Made by a program: the position numbers and the translations under genes
Shown: piece by piece, positions 20,899 through 32,200 of the stretch
Layout of the letters: every line of letters starts with the position of its first letter
Position numbering within the stretch: the first letter of the stretch is position 1
DNA from: Mesostigma viride
Lineage: Eukaryota > Streptophyta > Mesostigmatophyceae > Mesostigmatales > Mesostigmataceae
Direction of reading: 5' to 3'
Assembly (NCBI GenBank): GCA_009746045.1
Contig: RPFO01000082.1
Location: forward strand, 3,196,328-3,248,758
Length of the DNA: 52,431 nt
Notes under the pieces: generated by a model
Database searches by the model: none
Told to the model about the DNA's origin: nothing
The model's input: the letters and a program-made list of their open reading frames with translations, nothing else

Positions 20899-22086
20899 TG
20901 ATTATCATCGTAGTACATCATATGTATTACAGTACATTTCACGAAGTACATTTCATGGAGGCAGAGGGAAAGTTCCTGTTCATGGTGAGTCGGGGTTAGC
21001 AATCACGGCAATGTCGATACATGTACTTGCAGTATATACAAATGCCATAATGTCCTTAGATGCAGCATGAATGTCTATTGTTCGGATTTCTTTTATCACG
21101 ATGCTTAGGATGCCTTCCGACAGAAATCTGCTGCGCTACAGGTCGGGAATACCTGAACTTGATATGCGTGGCCAGTGGCCATGGCAGCCGGGGTCGGTAA
21201 GAATTAACTTCGATAGCCATGAATAATGCGGAAAGTGAACGTTGTCCACCCGCTGCACAGGGAAAATGGCTGCACAGGAACGGCCTGACGTGATACTGTC
21301 GCAAAGCAGTTCTCATAAGCCGACAATTACACATTCGACTTATGATCGATAATCGGCGCAGGCCTTCGACATTCAAGCGCGCATCGAAACGTCGTGAGGA
21401 TTTCGGACATTTAGATGAAGTTGGATTGTTTTCGGCCCTCGTATTTGCCATGATCTTGGCCATCCAATCTTTTTGCTTCGTGCACAGTTTGCGTTTGCAG
21501 TTAAGCGTAGGTACATGACAAGCTTGCGTTTGCGTTTGCGTTTGCGTTTGCCTTTGCCTTTGCCTTTGCGTATACATTTGCATGTGCGCTTGCGTTGCCG
21601 TTTGCTTATGCGTCCCAATGTATGTCTGGCTTTGGGCAATTCTATTTCCTTGTCGTTGGGATATGAGTGGGTGCTGGCGGTGGTGTTACTGTCGGCAGGT
21701 AGAGTGGCAGTGGCTTCAACTTCTGTTGCTTTTCATTGCATTTGCATTTTCATTGGGTCTCTGTAGTTAACAACTGCTTTAAATATCTTTGTCAATAGCC
21801 GGCTTCAGCTGTAATTTCGATTGCATGTTGCTTTTGAATAGCATTCGCACTGGGCACATGCAGTGGGCATTAGGCATTGGTAGTGCAATTACACATGCAG
21901 TCACACTTGCAATTGCAATGAAGTTGAAATTGAAGCTGCAGCTAAAATTTGCTACGTGCCTACTGGTACAGTCGCATGTGCAGTCAACTTTGTGCTTGTT
22001 TATTATTATTATTTCTTCTTCTTCTTATTTCTTATTATTATTATAATTTCTTCTTGCTTTTCGTAATGTGTGGTGGTTAGAATGGT
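20899..22086. other. Gap with short TTTGCG microsatellite
   Basis: The plus-strand ORF starting in the right arm (20825) loses its similarity after the arm and ends at 21070; it is not supported as a gene. A TTTGCG/TTTGCC hexamer run lies at about 21523-21570, and AT-rich T/C runs at 22000-22050. No gene recognised. Confidence 0.45.
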
Positions 22087-22226
22087 GATGGCAGGGGCAG
22101 GAGCAGGGGCAGGGGCAGGGGCAGGGGCAGGGGCAGGGGCAGGGGCAGGGGCAGGGGCAGGGGCAGGGGCAGGGGCAGGGGCAGGGGCAGGGGCAGGGGC
22201 AGGGGCAGGGGCAGGGGCAGGGGCAA
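22087..22226 (+). repeat. GGGGCA hexanucleotide array
   Basis: About 23 uninterrupted copies of GGGGCA. The open frames across it (Ala-Gly; Ala-Pro on the other strand) are consequences of the hexamer period. Confidence 0.95.
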
Positions 22227-22496
22227 TCATGAGTTGCTTTCGGCCTGGCATGTGCACCAGAACTGGCATATGTGCTCGCAATGCAGCTTGCTACTCTTGT
22301 TCCTTTTGTTTGCCTTTTCTTTTGTTTGGGAACTGTTCGTGCAGGGGGGTGGGATGAGGCCGCGAGTCTCTGGGCAGGGGCATTGATGTGGGTAGGTGTG
22401 TGTCTGGGCTAAGTCTGCCATTGTCGCTGCTGTGCTGTACTTCTGGCTGTGGCTTACGGTGCATTTGTGGCTTGGAGTAGGGGTGAGGCTAGGGTG

Positions 22497-23492
22497 GGCG
22501 CAGGCGCGGGCGTGGGCGTGGGCGTGGGCGTGAGCGTGGGCATGGGCGCGGGCGTGGGCGTGGGCGTGGGCGTGGGCGTGGGCGTGGGTGTGGGCGTGGG
22601 CGTGGGCGTGGGCGTGGGCGTGGGCGTGGGCGTGGGCGTGGGCGTGGGCGTTGGCATGGGCGTGGGCGTGGGCGTGGGCGTGGGCGTGGGCGTGGGCGTG
22701 GGCGTAGGCGTGGGAGTGGGCGTGGGAGTGGGCGTGGGCGTGGGCGTGGGTGTGGGCGTGGGCGTGGGTGTGGGTGTGGGCGTGGGCGTGGGCGTGGGTG
22801 TGGGCGTGGGCGTGGGCGTGGGCGTGGGCGTGGGCGTGGGCGTGGGTGTGGGTGGGGGCGTGGGCGTGGGCGTGGGCGTGGGCGTGGGCGTGGGCGTGGG
22901 CGTGGGCGTGGGCGTGGGCGTGGGCGTGGGCGTGGGCGTGGGCGTGGGCGTGGGCGTGGGCGTGGGCGTGGGCGTGGGCGTGGGCGTGGGCGTGGGCGTG
23001 GGCGTGGGCGTGGGCGTGGGCGTGGGCGTGGGCGTGGGCGTGGGCATGGGCGTGGGCGTGGGCGTGGGCGTGGGCGTGGGCGTGGGCGTGGGCGTGGGCA
23101 TGGGCGTAGGCGTGGGCGTGGGCGTGGGCGTGGGCGTTGGCGTGGGTAGGTGTGTGTCTCAGCTACATCTGCTATTGTTGCAGCTGCGCTCTACTTCTGG
23201 CTGTGGCTTTGGGTATAATTGTGGCTTGGAGTAGGGGTGAGGCTAGGGTGGGCGTAGCCGCGGGCGTGGGCGTGGGCGTGGGCGTGGGCGTGGGCGTGGG
23301 CGTGGGCGTGGGCGTGGGCGTGGGCGTGGGCGTGGGCGTGGGCGTGGGCGTGGGCGTGGGCGTGGGCGTGGGCGTGGGCGTGGGCGTGGGCGTGGGCGTG
23401 GGCGTGGGCGTGGGCGTGGGCGTGGGCGTGGGCGTGGGCGTGGGCGTGGGCGTGGGCATGGGCGTGGGCGTGGGCGTGGGCGTGGGCGTGGG
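22497..23492 (+). repeat. GGGCGT hexanucleotide arrays (two blocks)
   Basis: Block 1 at about 22497-23145 and block 2 at about 23262-23492 consist of GGGCGT with rare GGGTGT, GGGCAT and GGGAGT variants. The roughly 110-bp spacer shares a motif (GGCTTGGAGTAGGGGTGAGGC) with the sequence just left of block 1, so flank and array were duplicated together. Long Val-Gly and Pro-Thr frames here are not proteins. Confidence 0.95.
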
Positions 23493-23504
23493 TGAGAATG
23501 GGCG

Positions 23505-23830
23505 GGTGCGGGGGCAGGGGCATGGGCATGGGCGGGGGCGGGGGCGGGGGCGGGGGCGGGGGCGGGGGCGGGGGGGGCGGGGGCGGGGCGGGGGCGGGGG
23601 CGGGGGCGGGGGCGGGGGCGGGGGCGGGGGCGGGGGCGGGGCGGGGGCGGGGCGGGGGCGGGGGCGGGGATGGGGGCGGGGGCGGGGGCGGGGCGGGGGC
23701 GGGGGCGGGGGCGGGGGCGGGGGCGGGGGCGGGGGCGGGGCGGGGGCGGGGGCGGGGGCGGGGGCGGGGGCGGGGGCGGGGGCGGGGGCGGGGGCGGGGG
23801 CGGGGGCGGGGCGGGGGCGGGGGCGGGGGC
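23505..23830 (+). repeat. GGGGGC hexanucleotide array
   Basis: GGGGGC repeats with occasional one-base shortening. It continues the simple-sequence zone and is G-rich on the plus strand, so it is able to form G-quadruplexes. Confidence 0.93.
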
Positions 23831-24645
23831 ATGGGCGTGTGCATGGGCGTTGGGGGGTCAGGGGGGCTGGGGTTGGGTTTGGGTGGGTGGGTGATTGGTG
23901 CAATGTTTGGAGTTGGGGCTTGTGTGTGTGTGGGGGGGGGGGGCATTGGCATTGCCATGCGCGTGCACGTGGGCGTCCGCGTGATCCTCTGTTCGTGTAC
24001 GTGTTCATGCATGTGCCATGACGGCACAATGCATGTCAGATTCGTGACTTTATCGTGTGTTCCCTAGTTGCAAGTATTACTGCTAAAATTCATCGCAGCA
24101 TTCCATTCCTTGCATAATGCTTGATTGCTTGCATCAGTTCATTCTATACTTCGATCATGACCTGAAGTGCTTAAGTATTACCAGACTCTCGCGCAGTGTC
24201 AGAATGTCCAATTTTTAGCACACATGCATGTTTGCACACCAAAGCCCTCATTCCCATGTTGATAAGGCTAAGTACAACATTTTTTTTTGTGCGGTGATCC
24301 ACGAAATGCAGCTGTGAATGGCTCTAGGAGGTCACCAATGGTGGCCAGACCTGTTATCGAGCATTGGGAGACGTTACAGGGGCATCAATCACAGTTACAT
24401 TTAGTTCAGATGTAGTTCAATTTAGTACATTATAGTATAAATGTAGTAGAAAATAGTACAACCTAGTATATTGTAGCATATACTAGTTCAACTACCTCCA
24501 GATGAGATCCAGGGGCTATGGGGACACGTTTTATGCAAAACTGAACTTGAAACAAGCAAAAAACAAGAAACTTGGAAAAACTCAAAATGTACTTGTGCTG
24601 GAGTACATTCTTAACGGCTGGCAGGGATTGGCTACATACTACATC
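23831..24645. other. Gap without recognised gene
   Basis: TG-rich then AT-rich sequence. Contains clustered TAGTACA-type words at 24410-24480. At about 24596-24640 it carries a 40-bp segment (GTGCTGGAGTACAT..) also present, inverted, at about 16193-16230. Each copy abuts a LINE-B 3' region. No coding support. Confidence 0.45.
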
Positions 24646-25973
24646 TATAGATAACAGCACTAACTACAACATCTATCTAGGCAGCCGCACGCTGCCCGAG
24701 GGTTAGCTATCTGGCGTGCCTCCCGCGGGATTGCACACGCGGGCGCTTCCCCACTGGGGGGGGCTCATTGTCCTCTATGACCTGGGCCCACTTGGCCTTG
24801 TCCATCATCTTCTTCCAAATCACGGAGAGGCCGAGGCCCCCCATGTCCTCTACTAGCTGTTCCTTGAAGGTGCGGGCCTTGCGGCGTCTAACATACTACT
24901 ACATACAACTAGGCCCAGCCCACGTCAGGAGGTGCCGCCGGGCCAGGCTGGGCTGGTCGCAGTCCTGCGGGGGGGCCACGTGAGGTGTCTACCTGGTTGG
25001 TGCGAGCTAGGTGCCCTACAAGCTGCAGGCGGCGTTGCTTAATGGTGCTGGTGATATAGGGCATGCCCTGGTACAGGTCCTCATTGCGGACATGGGCAGC
25101 ATATCCTACTCTGAAAATGGAACGCAGCATGCTGGTGACCGCGCCGTCCAGCTTGCGGGCCAGGTCGGCGGTGAGGGTCCACGTCTCAGCGCCATACGTG
25201 AGAACAGGAAGGACGAGGACCTTGAACAGGTCCTGTTTCTCGATCTTGCCCAGGGGCTTGCGCCACAGGGCCCGGTACTGACGTAAAGCGTGCCAGGCGA
25301 GGGAGATGCGATGGTCCACATCAACCTCGCAGCTGGTGGGGAGCAGGCTGCCCAGCAGCTTAACGCGGTCCCGATACAGGACTCGAGAGCCGTCTAGGAG
25401 ATAGAGGGGCGGCGCTGAGTTGGTGAGCCCAACCGCCAGGGCCTCTGTCTTCTTGCTGACCTCAAGCCCCACTGCACGGGCCTCGAGAGCCAGGCAGTCA
25501 AGCCATGTCTGCACGTGCTCAGTGTCCTCGAAGAGGGTGGTGTCGTCTGCGTAAATGATGTCTGCTAGCCGAATCTCCGTGTCCGCACCGCCATGCCAGA
25601 ATTTGTTAGCAACCTGCACTCCTGGTTCCCTGCCCACGATGCGGGCAAATCGCTTGCGCGCCTGAATCATTACGTATTCGACAACAATAATGAACAGGTA
25701 GGGCGACAGCACGCAGCCCTGCCACACACCCTTCTGTAAAGGGCATGGGGGCGTGGTCCCGTAAGAAGTGCGCACCGAAGTGGTGGACCCTTCATACAGG
25801 TTGCGGATGACAGCAATCAGGGGGCGGGGGATCCGGAACAACTCGAGGATGTCCCAAAGCGCAGGCCAGAAAACCGAATCGAAGGCTTTGATGAAGTCCA
25901 CCATGCCGAGCACAAGGTGCAAAGGGGACTCACCAGGCTGAAGGCGTTGCAGTTCCTCCACAAGTCGGCACAA
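24646..25973 (-). pseudogene. LINE-B reverse transcriptase pseudogene
   Basis: The minus-strand frame 25973-24909 gives about 354 residues of a LINE RT: MVDFIKAFDS (motif A), GVWQGCVLSPYLF, IIYADDTTLF (motif C, YADD), LTYGAETWTL and LVGHLARTNQ. Near 24960-24985 a run of seven C shifts the frame. One base fewer would continue it to HLLTWAGPS, but two stops follow before the C-terminal segment (ARTFKEQLVEDMGGLGLS, basic tail, about 24690-24895). The 5' end is cut within the RT and the 3' UTR is cut near 24646. It is related to, but clearly diverged from, LINE-A. Not functional. Confidence 0.8.
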
Positions 25974-26001
25974 GGGGCATATGGCCTATCATACATTCTA
26001 A

Positions 26002-26214
26002 AAGCCCCCCTGGGTGCCTGTGCTTGTTTAGGAGGCATGAACCATCATGGAGGTGCAGGTGCACCTAGTGCACCCAGAGCAGGTGATAGTCGTACATCCT
26101 ACACCTGCAGGTTGTCGCCCTGATTGTATTACAAACCCATAGACGGCCCCTTTCTCAGGGCTATGTGTTACATATGCTCCGGCCCACGGAGCTATGATTT
26201 TAATTAATTAATTA
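26002..26214 (+). mobile_element. Short LINE-C insertion with 11-bp TSD
   Basis: A 213-bp insert flanked by ATACATTCTAA at 25991-26001 and 26215-26225. It ends with a stem-loop (GCTCC 26176-26180, GGAGC 26188-26192) and a TTAA-repeat tail. No coding: either a heavily 5'-truncated LINE or a SINE-like passenger. Its last part aligns with 14206-14273 on the other strand. Confidence 0.8.
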
Positions 26215-26445
26215 ATACATTCTAAGCTACTTCCTGCAAGGGTGGGAATGTAAACAACACTTGCTCTACTAGGGGCACTAGGGCACCTGCACCACCCAGA
26301 GTTTCAGGCAACACCCAGCTAAGGGGAGCCTGTCATAGGTGGGAAAGATCAGCACAGCTATACAAGAGCTAGGGCATGGCTTCTCAGCAGGGAGTGACCC
26401 CCTGCATGGGCACTGCATAGTTAAATAAAGCTAGGCATCATCTGG

Positions 26446-27771
26446 ATTCCGTCGTGGTCGTAACACTGTCATGGCTGTGTTTGTCGCGCGCCGGTTGATG
26501 GAGGAGGTGCGTCGACTTCCCCCTGACAGTTTGCCGCTGGTCTTCATTTTTGTTGACTATATCAAGGCCTTTGACACGGTTCTCTGGGAGGCTCTTTGGG
26601 CCATCCTAGCTCTGGATCGGGTACCACCTGCGTTTATTGCTGCCATCCGCCGTCTGTATGAGGGTTCACAGGCAGTAGTGCGGACTGCGGAGGGCACCAC
26701 TCCACCATTCCCCCTTCACCACGGGGTGTGGCAAGGTTGTGTCCTGTCCCCATACCTGTTCATTATTGTCGTGGATCACGTCATGCGCCAGGCACGTGCG
26801 CGCTTTACTGCTCTTAAGGGGTTCGAGCCAGGCTTGGACATCCTTAACGTGATCGAAAGAGCACGGCGGGGTTAGACCTGGTTACCGCCTTGCCGACCTG
26901 ATTTATGCGGATGATACCACCCTCATCGAGCGCCCCGAGCACATTCAGACCTGGCTGGACTGCCTGGGCCTGGAGGCGCGGGCGGTGGGGCTGGAGATTA
27001 GTGTCAAAACTGAGGCGATGGTGATAGGAGCATCCAGTAAACCACCGCTGCCGCGCCTGCTCGACGGGACCGGCGGAGGTCCCGTTCCGCGACCGCTTCA
27101 AGCTGTTGGGGAGCTGGCTTCCTGACACCGCCGACGATGTGGACACCCGCATCGGCCTTGCCTGGGCCAAGCTCCGTTCGCTCACACCCTACTGGCGCTC
27201 GAAGGGCCTGAACGGGCACCGCAAGCGCATGCTCTTCAAGGTCCTCGTCCTCACGGTGCTCACGTATGGCGCCGAGGCGTGGACCCTCCCCCCCAAACTG
27301 GCAGCTCGGCTCGACGGCACAGTTTACAGGATGCTCCGGCAGGTCCTTAATGTAGGTTTTTCCGAGCGTCCGTCATCAGAGTCTCTGTATCATGGCATGC
27401 CTCGTGTTTCGGACGAGATTAGACAGCGTAGGATAGCATTTGTAGGACACCTTGCACGCACCAGCCAGGTCGACACCACCCTTGGTCTGGCCGGCCCCCA
27501 GCGGCTTGGACAGCCAGGGCGGCACATTCTGACCTGGCCTGGCCCCAAGGACATTCCCAAAAGGGTAGGGAAACCTGTCACCAACTACGTTCAGATGCTG
27601 CTGGACGACCTCGTGGTCCCAGCCCAGTTTGAGCACCGCATCCACTCTCTCTCCCGTCTTTGGACTGCCATGCAGGACAAGACGCGGTGGAAGAAGATTG
27701 TCAAGGCACACACGCCCGACCCTGTGGGCAAGCCACCTCCCCCCAAGCGGAGGAGGCGTTTTGATGAGTAG
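26446..27771 (+). pseudogene. LINE-A reverse transcriptase pseudogene
   Basis: Frame 1 (to 26875) has RT motif A (FVDYIKAFDT) and GVWQGCVLSPYLF. A small rearrangement near 26850-26880 introduces a stop. YADDTTLIERPEHIQTW follows in the next frame. A second shift near 27070-27090 leads into 27106-27771, which encodes the C-terminal half (LTYGAEAWTL, HLARTSQVDT, basic Pro-rich tail). The endonuclease and early RT are absent through truncation. Confidence 0.85.
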
Positions 27772-27904
27772 TGCAGTTAGGATTTTCTAGATAGAGTTAG
27801 GCTAGTCCGATCACGCGGCTTCCTCCACCCCATCCATCATGAAATATGTGCTACATGACCTCCCCACGGAGGCATGTTATGATTTAATTTTTAATTTAAT
27901 TTTA
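26446..27904 (+). mobile_element. LINE-A copy, 5'-truncated, with 9-bp TSD
   Basis: Flanked by ATCATCTGG at 26437-26445 and 27905-27913. It starts at the GFR..GRNT region of the RT and runs through the 3' UTR (hairpin 27859-27872) to a tail of AATTT-like repeats. Nearly identical at protein level to the 14.3-16.1 kb copy but with two frame breaks. Confidence 0.88.
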
Positions 27905-28039
27905 ATCATCTGGAGGGTGGCTCATCATAGGCACACATGTACATGACTAAAAAGGCTAGGCCTCAGCTGGTATAGTGCCTGTAGTAGGCGGGCATGTACA
28001 AGGCCACTGTCTAACTATTCTACACTACTGCTGCTGTAT

Positions 28040-28680
28040 TCCCCTAGGCTGGGGCTGCTGGAGTCGCTGGGGCCGCGGTGGTCGAGGGGGTCGCGTGCCA
28101 GGGCTTGTGGCCGACGTAGATGGCCGCCCCCTTCCAGTACACCGGCTGCCCCGCCTTGGTCTGCCGGAGCTGGAGGTAGGTCGGCCATAGCTATCGTCGC
28201 CGTTGTTGCTGCGCCAGGGTCAAGTCGTCGTCCACGGTAAAGGGAGTGTTCTCGAGCCGCTTGCGGCGTCTGAGAAACGAAATCTTGTCCGCTGGGCTGT
28301 CAAAGATGAGAAGAAGCGGAGGCGCCCCTGCCTTACCCCGCGTGCGGGGGAGGCGGTGGGCGGTCAGCTTAATCTCACCAAGGAGGCCCATGCGTGCAAG
28401 GATTTAGCTCTCAAACGCACGTGCAAGCTTCTCGGAATTCTCACCTTCCACCATGTCGAAGTTCTTGAGTATGGCGTTGAGGCTGCGCTTGGCGAGCTCG
28501 GCCTCCTCGCGGAGGTCAAGCGTCTGCCGCTGGAGCTGGGCTGCGACGGCGGAGGTGGTGGAGGTGGTATGTTGCTTTTAGCATGTCCGCCCAGGTCGTG
28601 ATGGGAGGAGCATCGCCGGCCAGGCCAGCCGGGGCTGGCTTGGCGGCAATGTCCTTCACTGCCTGGGCGGTGAGGCTATA
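28040..28680 (-). pseudogene. Decayed LINE ORF1 fragment
   Basis: Minus strand. HRLPRTRGKAGAPPLLLIF, then SFLRRRKRLENTPFTVDDDL and LAQQQ, align with the C-terminal part of the intact ORF1 at 12061-13416 (HRLPHSRDKAAPPPVLLTF, RFLSRRKRLHDLTWTLDDDL). The homologous ending PVYWKG..GHK follows after a stop near 28190. Several stops and shifts are present. The copy is interrupted downstream by the LINE-A (26446-27904) and LINE-C (26002-26214) insertions. With those removed, only about 350 bases separate it from the LINE-B RT remnant on the same strand. Confidence 0.75.
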
Positions 28681-29205
28681 ATACCAATGGATCAGGGGGG
28701 GCCCACAATCAATCTACAATACCCATGCCAAATTTTATTACTTGAGGAGACGCCATTTCAACAAATACATGACAATTGATGCTCATTGTGAATGCGTTTC
28801 CACATGAAATCATTACCATTTCATGCAATTTGGTCACTGGTGCGCTTTCCGCGTGCACTTTTCATTACTAGATTGCTTAAATTTATTAAAATTTATTAAA
28901 ATTTATTAACATTTATTAAAATTTATTCAAGTCGGGGTTAAATTGGCTGTTTTTGTCATAGTGTCATGCACTCGGAGGGTAAGCAAGTGAGACAAGTTGT
29001 AGATTATTTACAATTGCACAACCCTCTCCACGACCCCGCTAGTTCTATTTATAGAACGAATTATAATTATTGCCAAAATTGTGCACAAGCCTGTGCACAA
29101 CCCAACCAGTAATTCCCACTTGAACTTTGAATATTCAAGTGAATGCTCTGGAGACAGATGTACAGATCGATGTTTACAAATGTACACGAGTTCAGATCAA
29201 GCTAT
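28681..29205. other. AT-rich 3' flank of the long minus-strand gene
   Basis: No gene. An imperfect repeat of AAATTTATTA lies at about 28878-28929. A TGTAA signal on the minus strand at 29174-29178 is 28 bases past the stop of the gene to the right and is a candidate poly(A) signal. Confidence 0.45.
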
Positions 29206-32200
29206 CTAACTACCTACTAACAGGCGTTTCTTTACAGGTGCCCGTCCGCTGGGCTTCTTTACACCCCCCTCCCGCACATCTGCGCCAGCCTTCCCTTGAG
29301 GTTTTCGTTTGCCCTGCCCTGCGGCTTGGTCTCCCCCCTTCTCTTGGAGTCGTGGGGAAGATCTGGTCGCTGGGGAAGATCTGGTCGCCAGGAACCCCTT
29401 GTCCATCCACCACTCCAAATACGTTCCCTCAGGTGGCTTGAAACAGTTCCGCATCTCGTCTTGTTGTACCTTGAAAATTATGTTGGGCATCGTCCCCTGC
29501 TCCCCATTAATCCAGATTCCCTTTTCGTCACACCCTTCTGCCCAAAATTTAACGTACCACACGCCCGTTTTATCCACCTTTCGAACGACTCCATGCACCA
29601 GGAACGTGTCGACGTGGAAATCAGGCATGTGTGCCAGCTTCATTGGGTCTGCATTGAGTTTAGCCACCGAATCAGCAGCCCACGTGGGCTTCCACAACGT
29701 ATCAAGGCGCTGGGATTGGTTCTTCCGATACTGGCAAAATTCACCGCCGTGCTTGCACAATACCGAAACCGGACATCCAACAGGCGAGCGGGGCACGACC
29801 CGTTTCCCCCCCCCACACCTTCCAGATTCTCCATCCACGGCTGCCAACTTGGTGGTGGCACTTTCTTGTCTAGTGGCTTGGGCTGGGTTGCGGTAACTGT
29901 GACACGTCTTTGTGGCGCTTCCTCAGGTTCCGATTCTTCCGATTCTTCCGAATCTTCCTCAAACCCTTTGGGTGGGCCGCCATGCGCGTCATCCTTTGGC
30001 GGCTCCTCTTCAGACTCGTCACCTGTGTGTGAGACAAGCAATGACGAGCGGCGCAATTAGTTATCATTACAATCGCAAATCAAACTTGGGAATATGCAAA
30101 CATCATAATTTAACCGACCATATTCACTCAGATTAACTTACCCTTTGACAGATGACTAGCCGTTGCTCTTGATCGAACGTGCCCGCCAGGCGAAAGGAGC
30201 TTTTTGCAGTAGTCGACGGCACGCCCCAACATCCCCCCCCCGACGCCCCCGAATTCCCCTTCGAGCCTCCCTCCCCTCCCCCCCCTCCTTCCCCCCTTCC
30301 CCCGATGCGCCGGTCGACCCGCCCCCCTCTCCGCCCTTCCCCCCCCCCGATGCGCCGGTTGACCCGCCCCCCTCTCCACCCTTCTCTCCCCCCCCTCTCC
30401 GCCCTTGGACCCGCCCCCCTCTCCGCCCTTTGACCCGCCCCCCTCTCCACCCTTTGACCCGCCCCCCTCTCCGCCCTTCGACCCGCCCCCCTCTCCGCCC
30501 TTCGACCCCCTCCCCTCTCCGCCCTTCTCTCCGCCCCCCTCTCCGTCCTTCGACCCCCTCCCCTCTCCGCCCTTCGACCCGCCCCCTCTCCGTCCTTCGA
30601 CCCCCCCCTCTCCGCCCTTCGACCCCCCCCCTCTCCGCCCTTCGACCCGCCCCCCTCTCCGTCCTTCGACCCCCCCCCTCTCCGCCCTTCGACCCGCCCC
30701 CCTCTCCGCCCTTCGAACCCCCCCCTCTCCGTCCTTCGACCCGCCCCCCTTATCACCACCCTCATTCCCGCCCCCTCATCATCGCCGGCACCATCATCAC
30801 CAACCTCCTCCCCATCATCACCCCCATGTGACCCGACATCCTCATCATCCCCCATTGAGACGTCTTCGGCCGGGGGGTCTCCGAGGCGGCGCGCTTCCGG
30901 CGTTTCTTTTTGGTGCCAGCGCCTGCCGTCTCCAGCGGACGCTTCTGGGCTGCACCCGCAATTTCCTTGCCCGAACGGCCGTTGGGATTGGAAATATCCT
31001 CCCCCTCAGGCCGCTTCCCAAGTACCTTCAGAAGGACCTTAAACCCATCCACCTGCTCCTTTGACCCAATGAAGATCACGGGTGGGTTGAAGAATCCCGT
31101 GAAATCGCCTAGGTACGACGACCAGTCGTCCTTCACACCATTGAAATCTCCACAATCCTTCGCCGCCTTCCAGTCCCTTTTCTCCACCCACGCACCCGTT
31201 CGACCCTTCAACAATTCCTCATCATTCCACAGCTTCGCGTGGTGTTCCAAATTCAGCAGCCATATCCCATTCTTGATATCCGGCTGGTTCACCCCCCCTT
31301 CCTCTTCACAACAAATTCGAACCCCTCCATTGCATTAAGTACCACTTGAGCCAACCGTGTCGGCCCATCGCTTTTCTCCCACGCGAAAGTCTTCATCATG
31401 AACTCACAGGTCGTTTCCCCGTCAGACCCGTAAACTTTCTTAGAAATCCACGGGCCCTGCTGCTCGATTTCGGATGCCAGCTCCTCCGACCCAAACTTCC
31501 GCGGGGGTTCCCGCTTCTCCCCCACCTTTTTTTGGCGACCCGACTGGACGTCCTCTGCCTCCGCATGTTCGGCTTGGCCTTCCTCCGGCACAGCCCCCGT
31601 CACCGCCACAGCCCCCGCCACAGGCTGTACGGGTTGGGGCACCACAGCCTGTTCGGTTGGGGGTTCGGGCGCAATCAGGACCCACCATTTCGTTTCCTCC
31701 TTGTGGGTCGTCCAAAAATCCGTCCTCTCCAGCAGTGCAAGTGGGAAGGTGGAATCGTCCCTCCCCGTTGGCCTGATAACCGCCCTTAGTCTCTTGGCAG
31801 CTACAGCGACCGTATCGGCCACCCTCTGAAGGGCGCTGTCGGCTTCCGAAGGCTGCATCGGCAACCAGCCGAGGTGGCGTGGTTCGGGGTATTTCCCCAA
31901 ATCGCGGTTGTAGATCAGGAAAAGCTGGACAATCACCTCGCAGAAGATCTTGGCCATGTATGTCAGGTCATACAAGCACTGAGGAGGAACGTGTTTGGCC
32001 TTCACGGTTGCCATGATAGACGGCCAGAATCGAAAGCGGGCTAGACTCCTCCACCCTTCCTGTTTGATCCCCCCCCCTTCCTCATCACCCTTCCCTCCCC
32101 GTCCAGCTTGTCCGCTGCCACGATGTCCAGAAACTCTGCAAGCTCCTTGGCCACCTTGTCCTCAATCGGCATTCCACATCTACTGTCGTCGTTCGGAGCG

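Noticed and set aside
20825-21070. Plus-strand ORF sharing its first 25 codons with the 20357 ORF
   Set aside because: The similarity ends with the inverted-repeat arm; the remainder is unrelated and short, so it is treated as a duplicated 5' end, not a gene.
21056-21583. 175-codon minus ORF starting in a TTTGCG repeat
   Set aside because: Begins in a microsatellite, Arg/Gln-rich by repeat, no recognisable domain; not supported.
22449-24029. Val-Gly, Pro-Thr and Ala-His open frames
   Set aside because: Consequences of GGGCGT/GGGGGC hexamers; no non-repeat protein sequence with gene-like ends.
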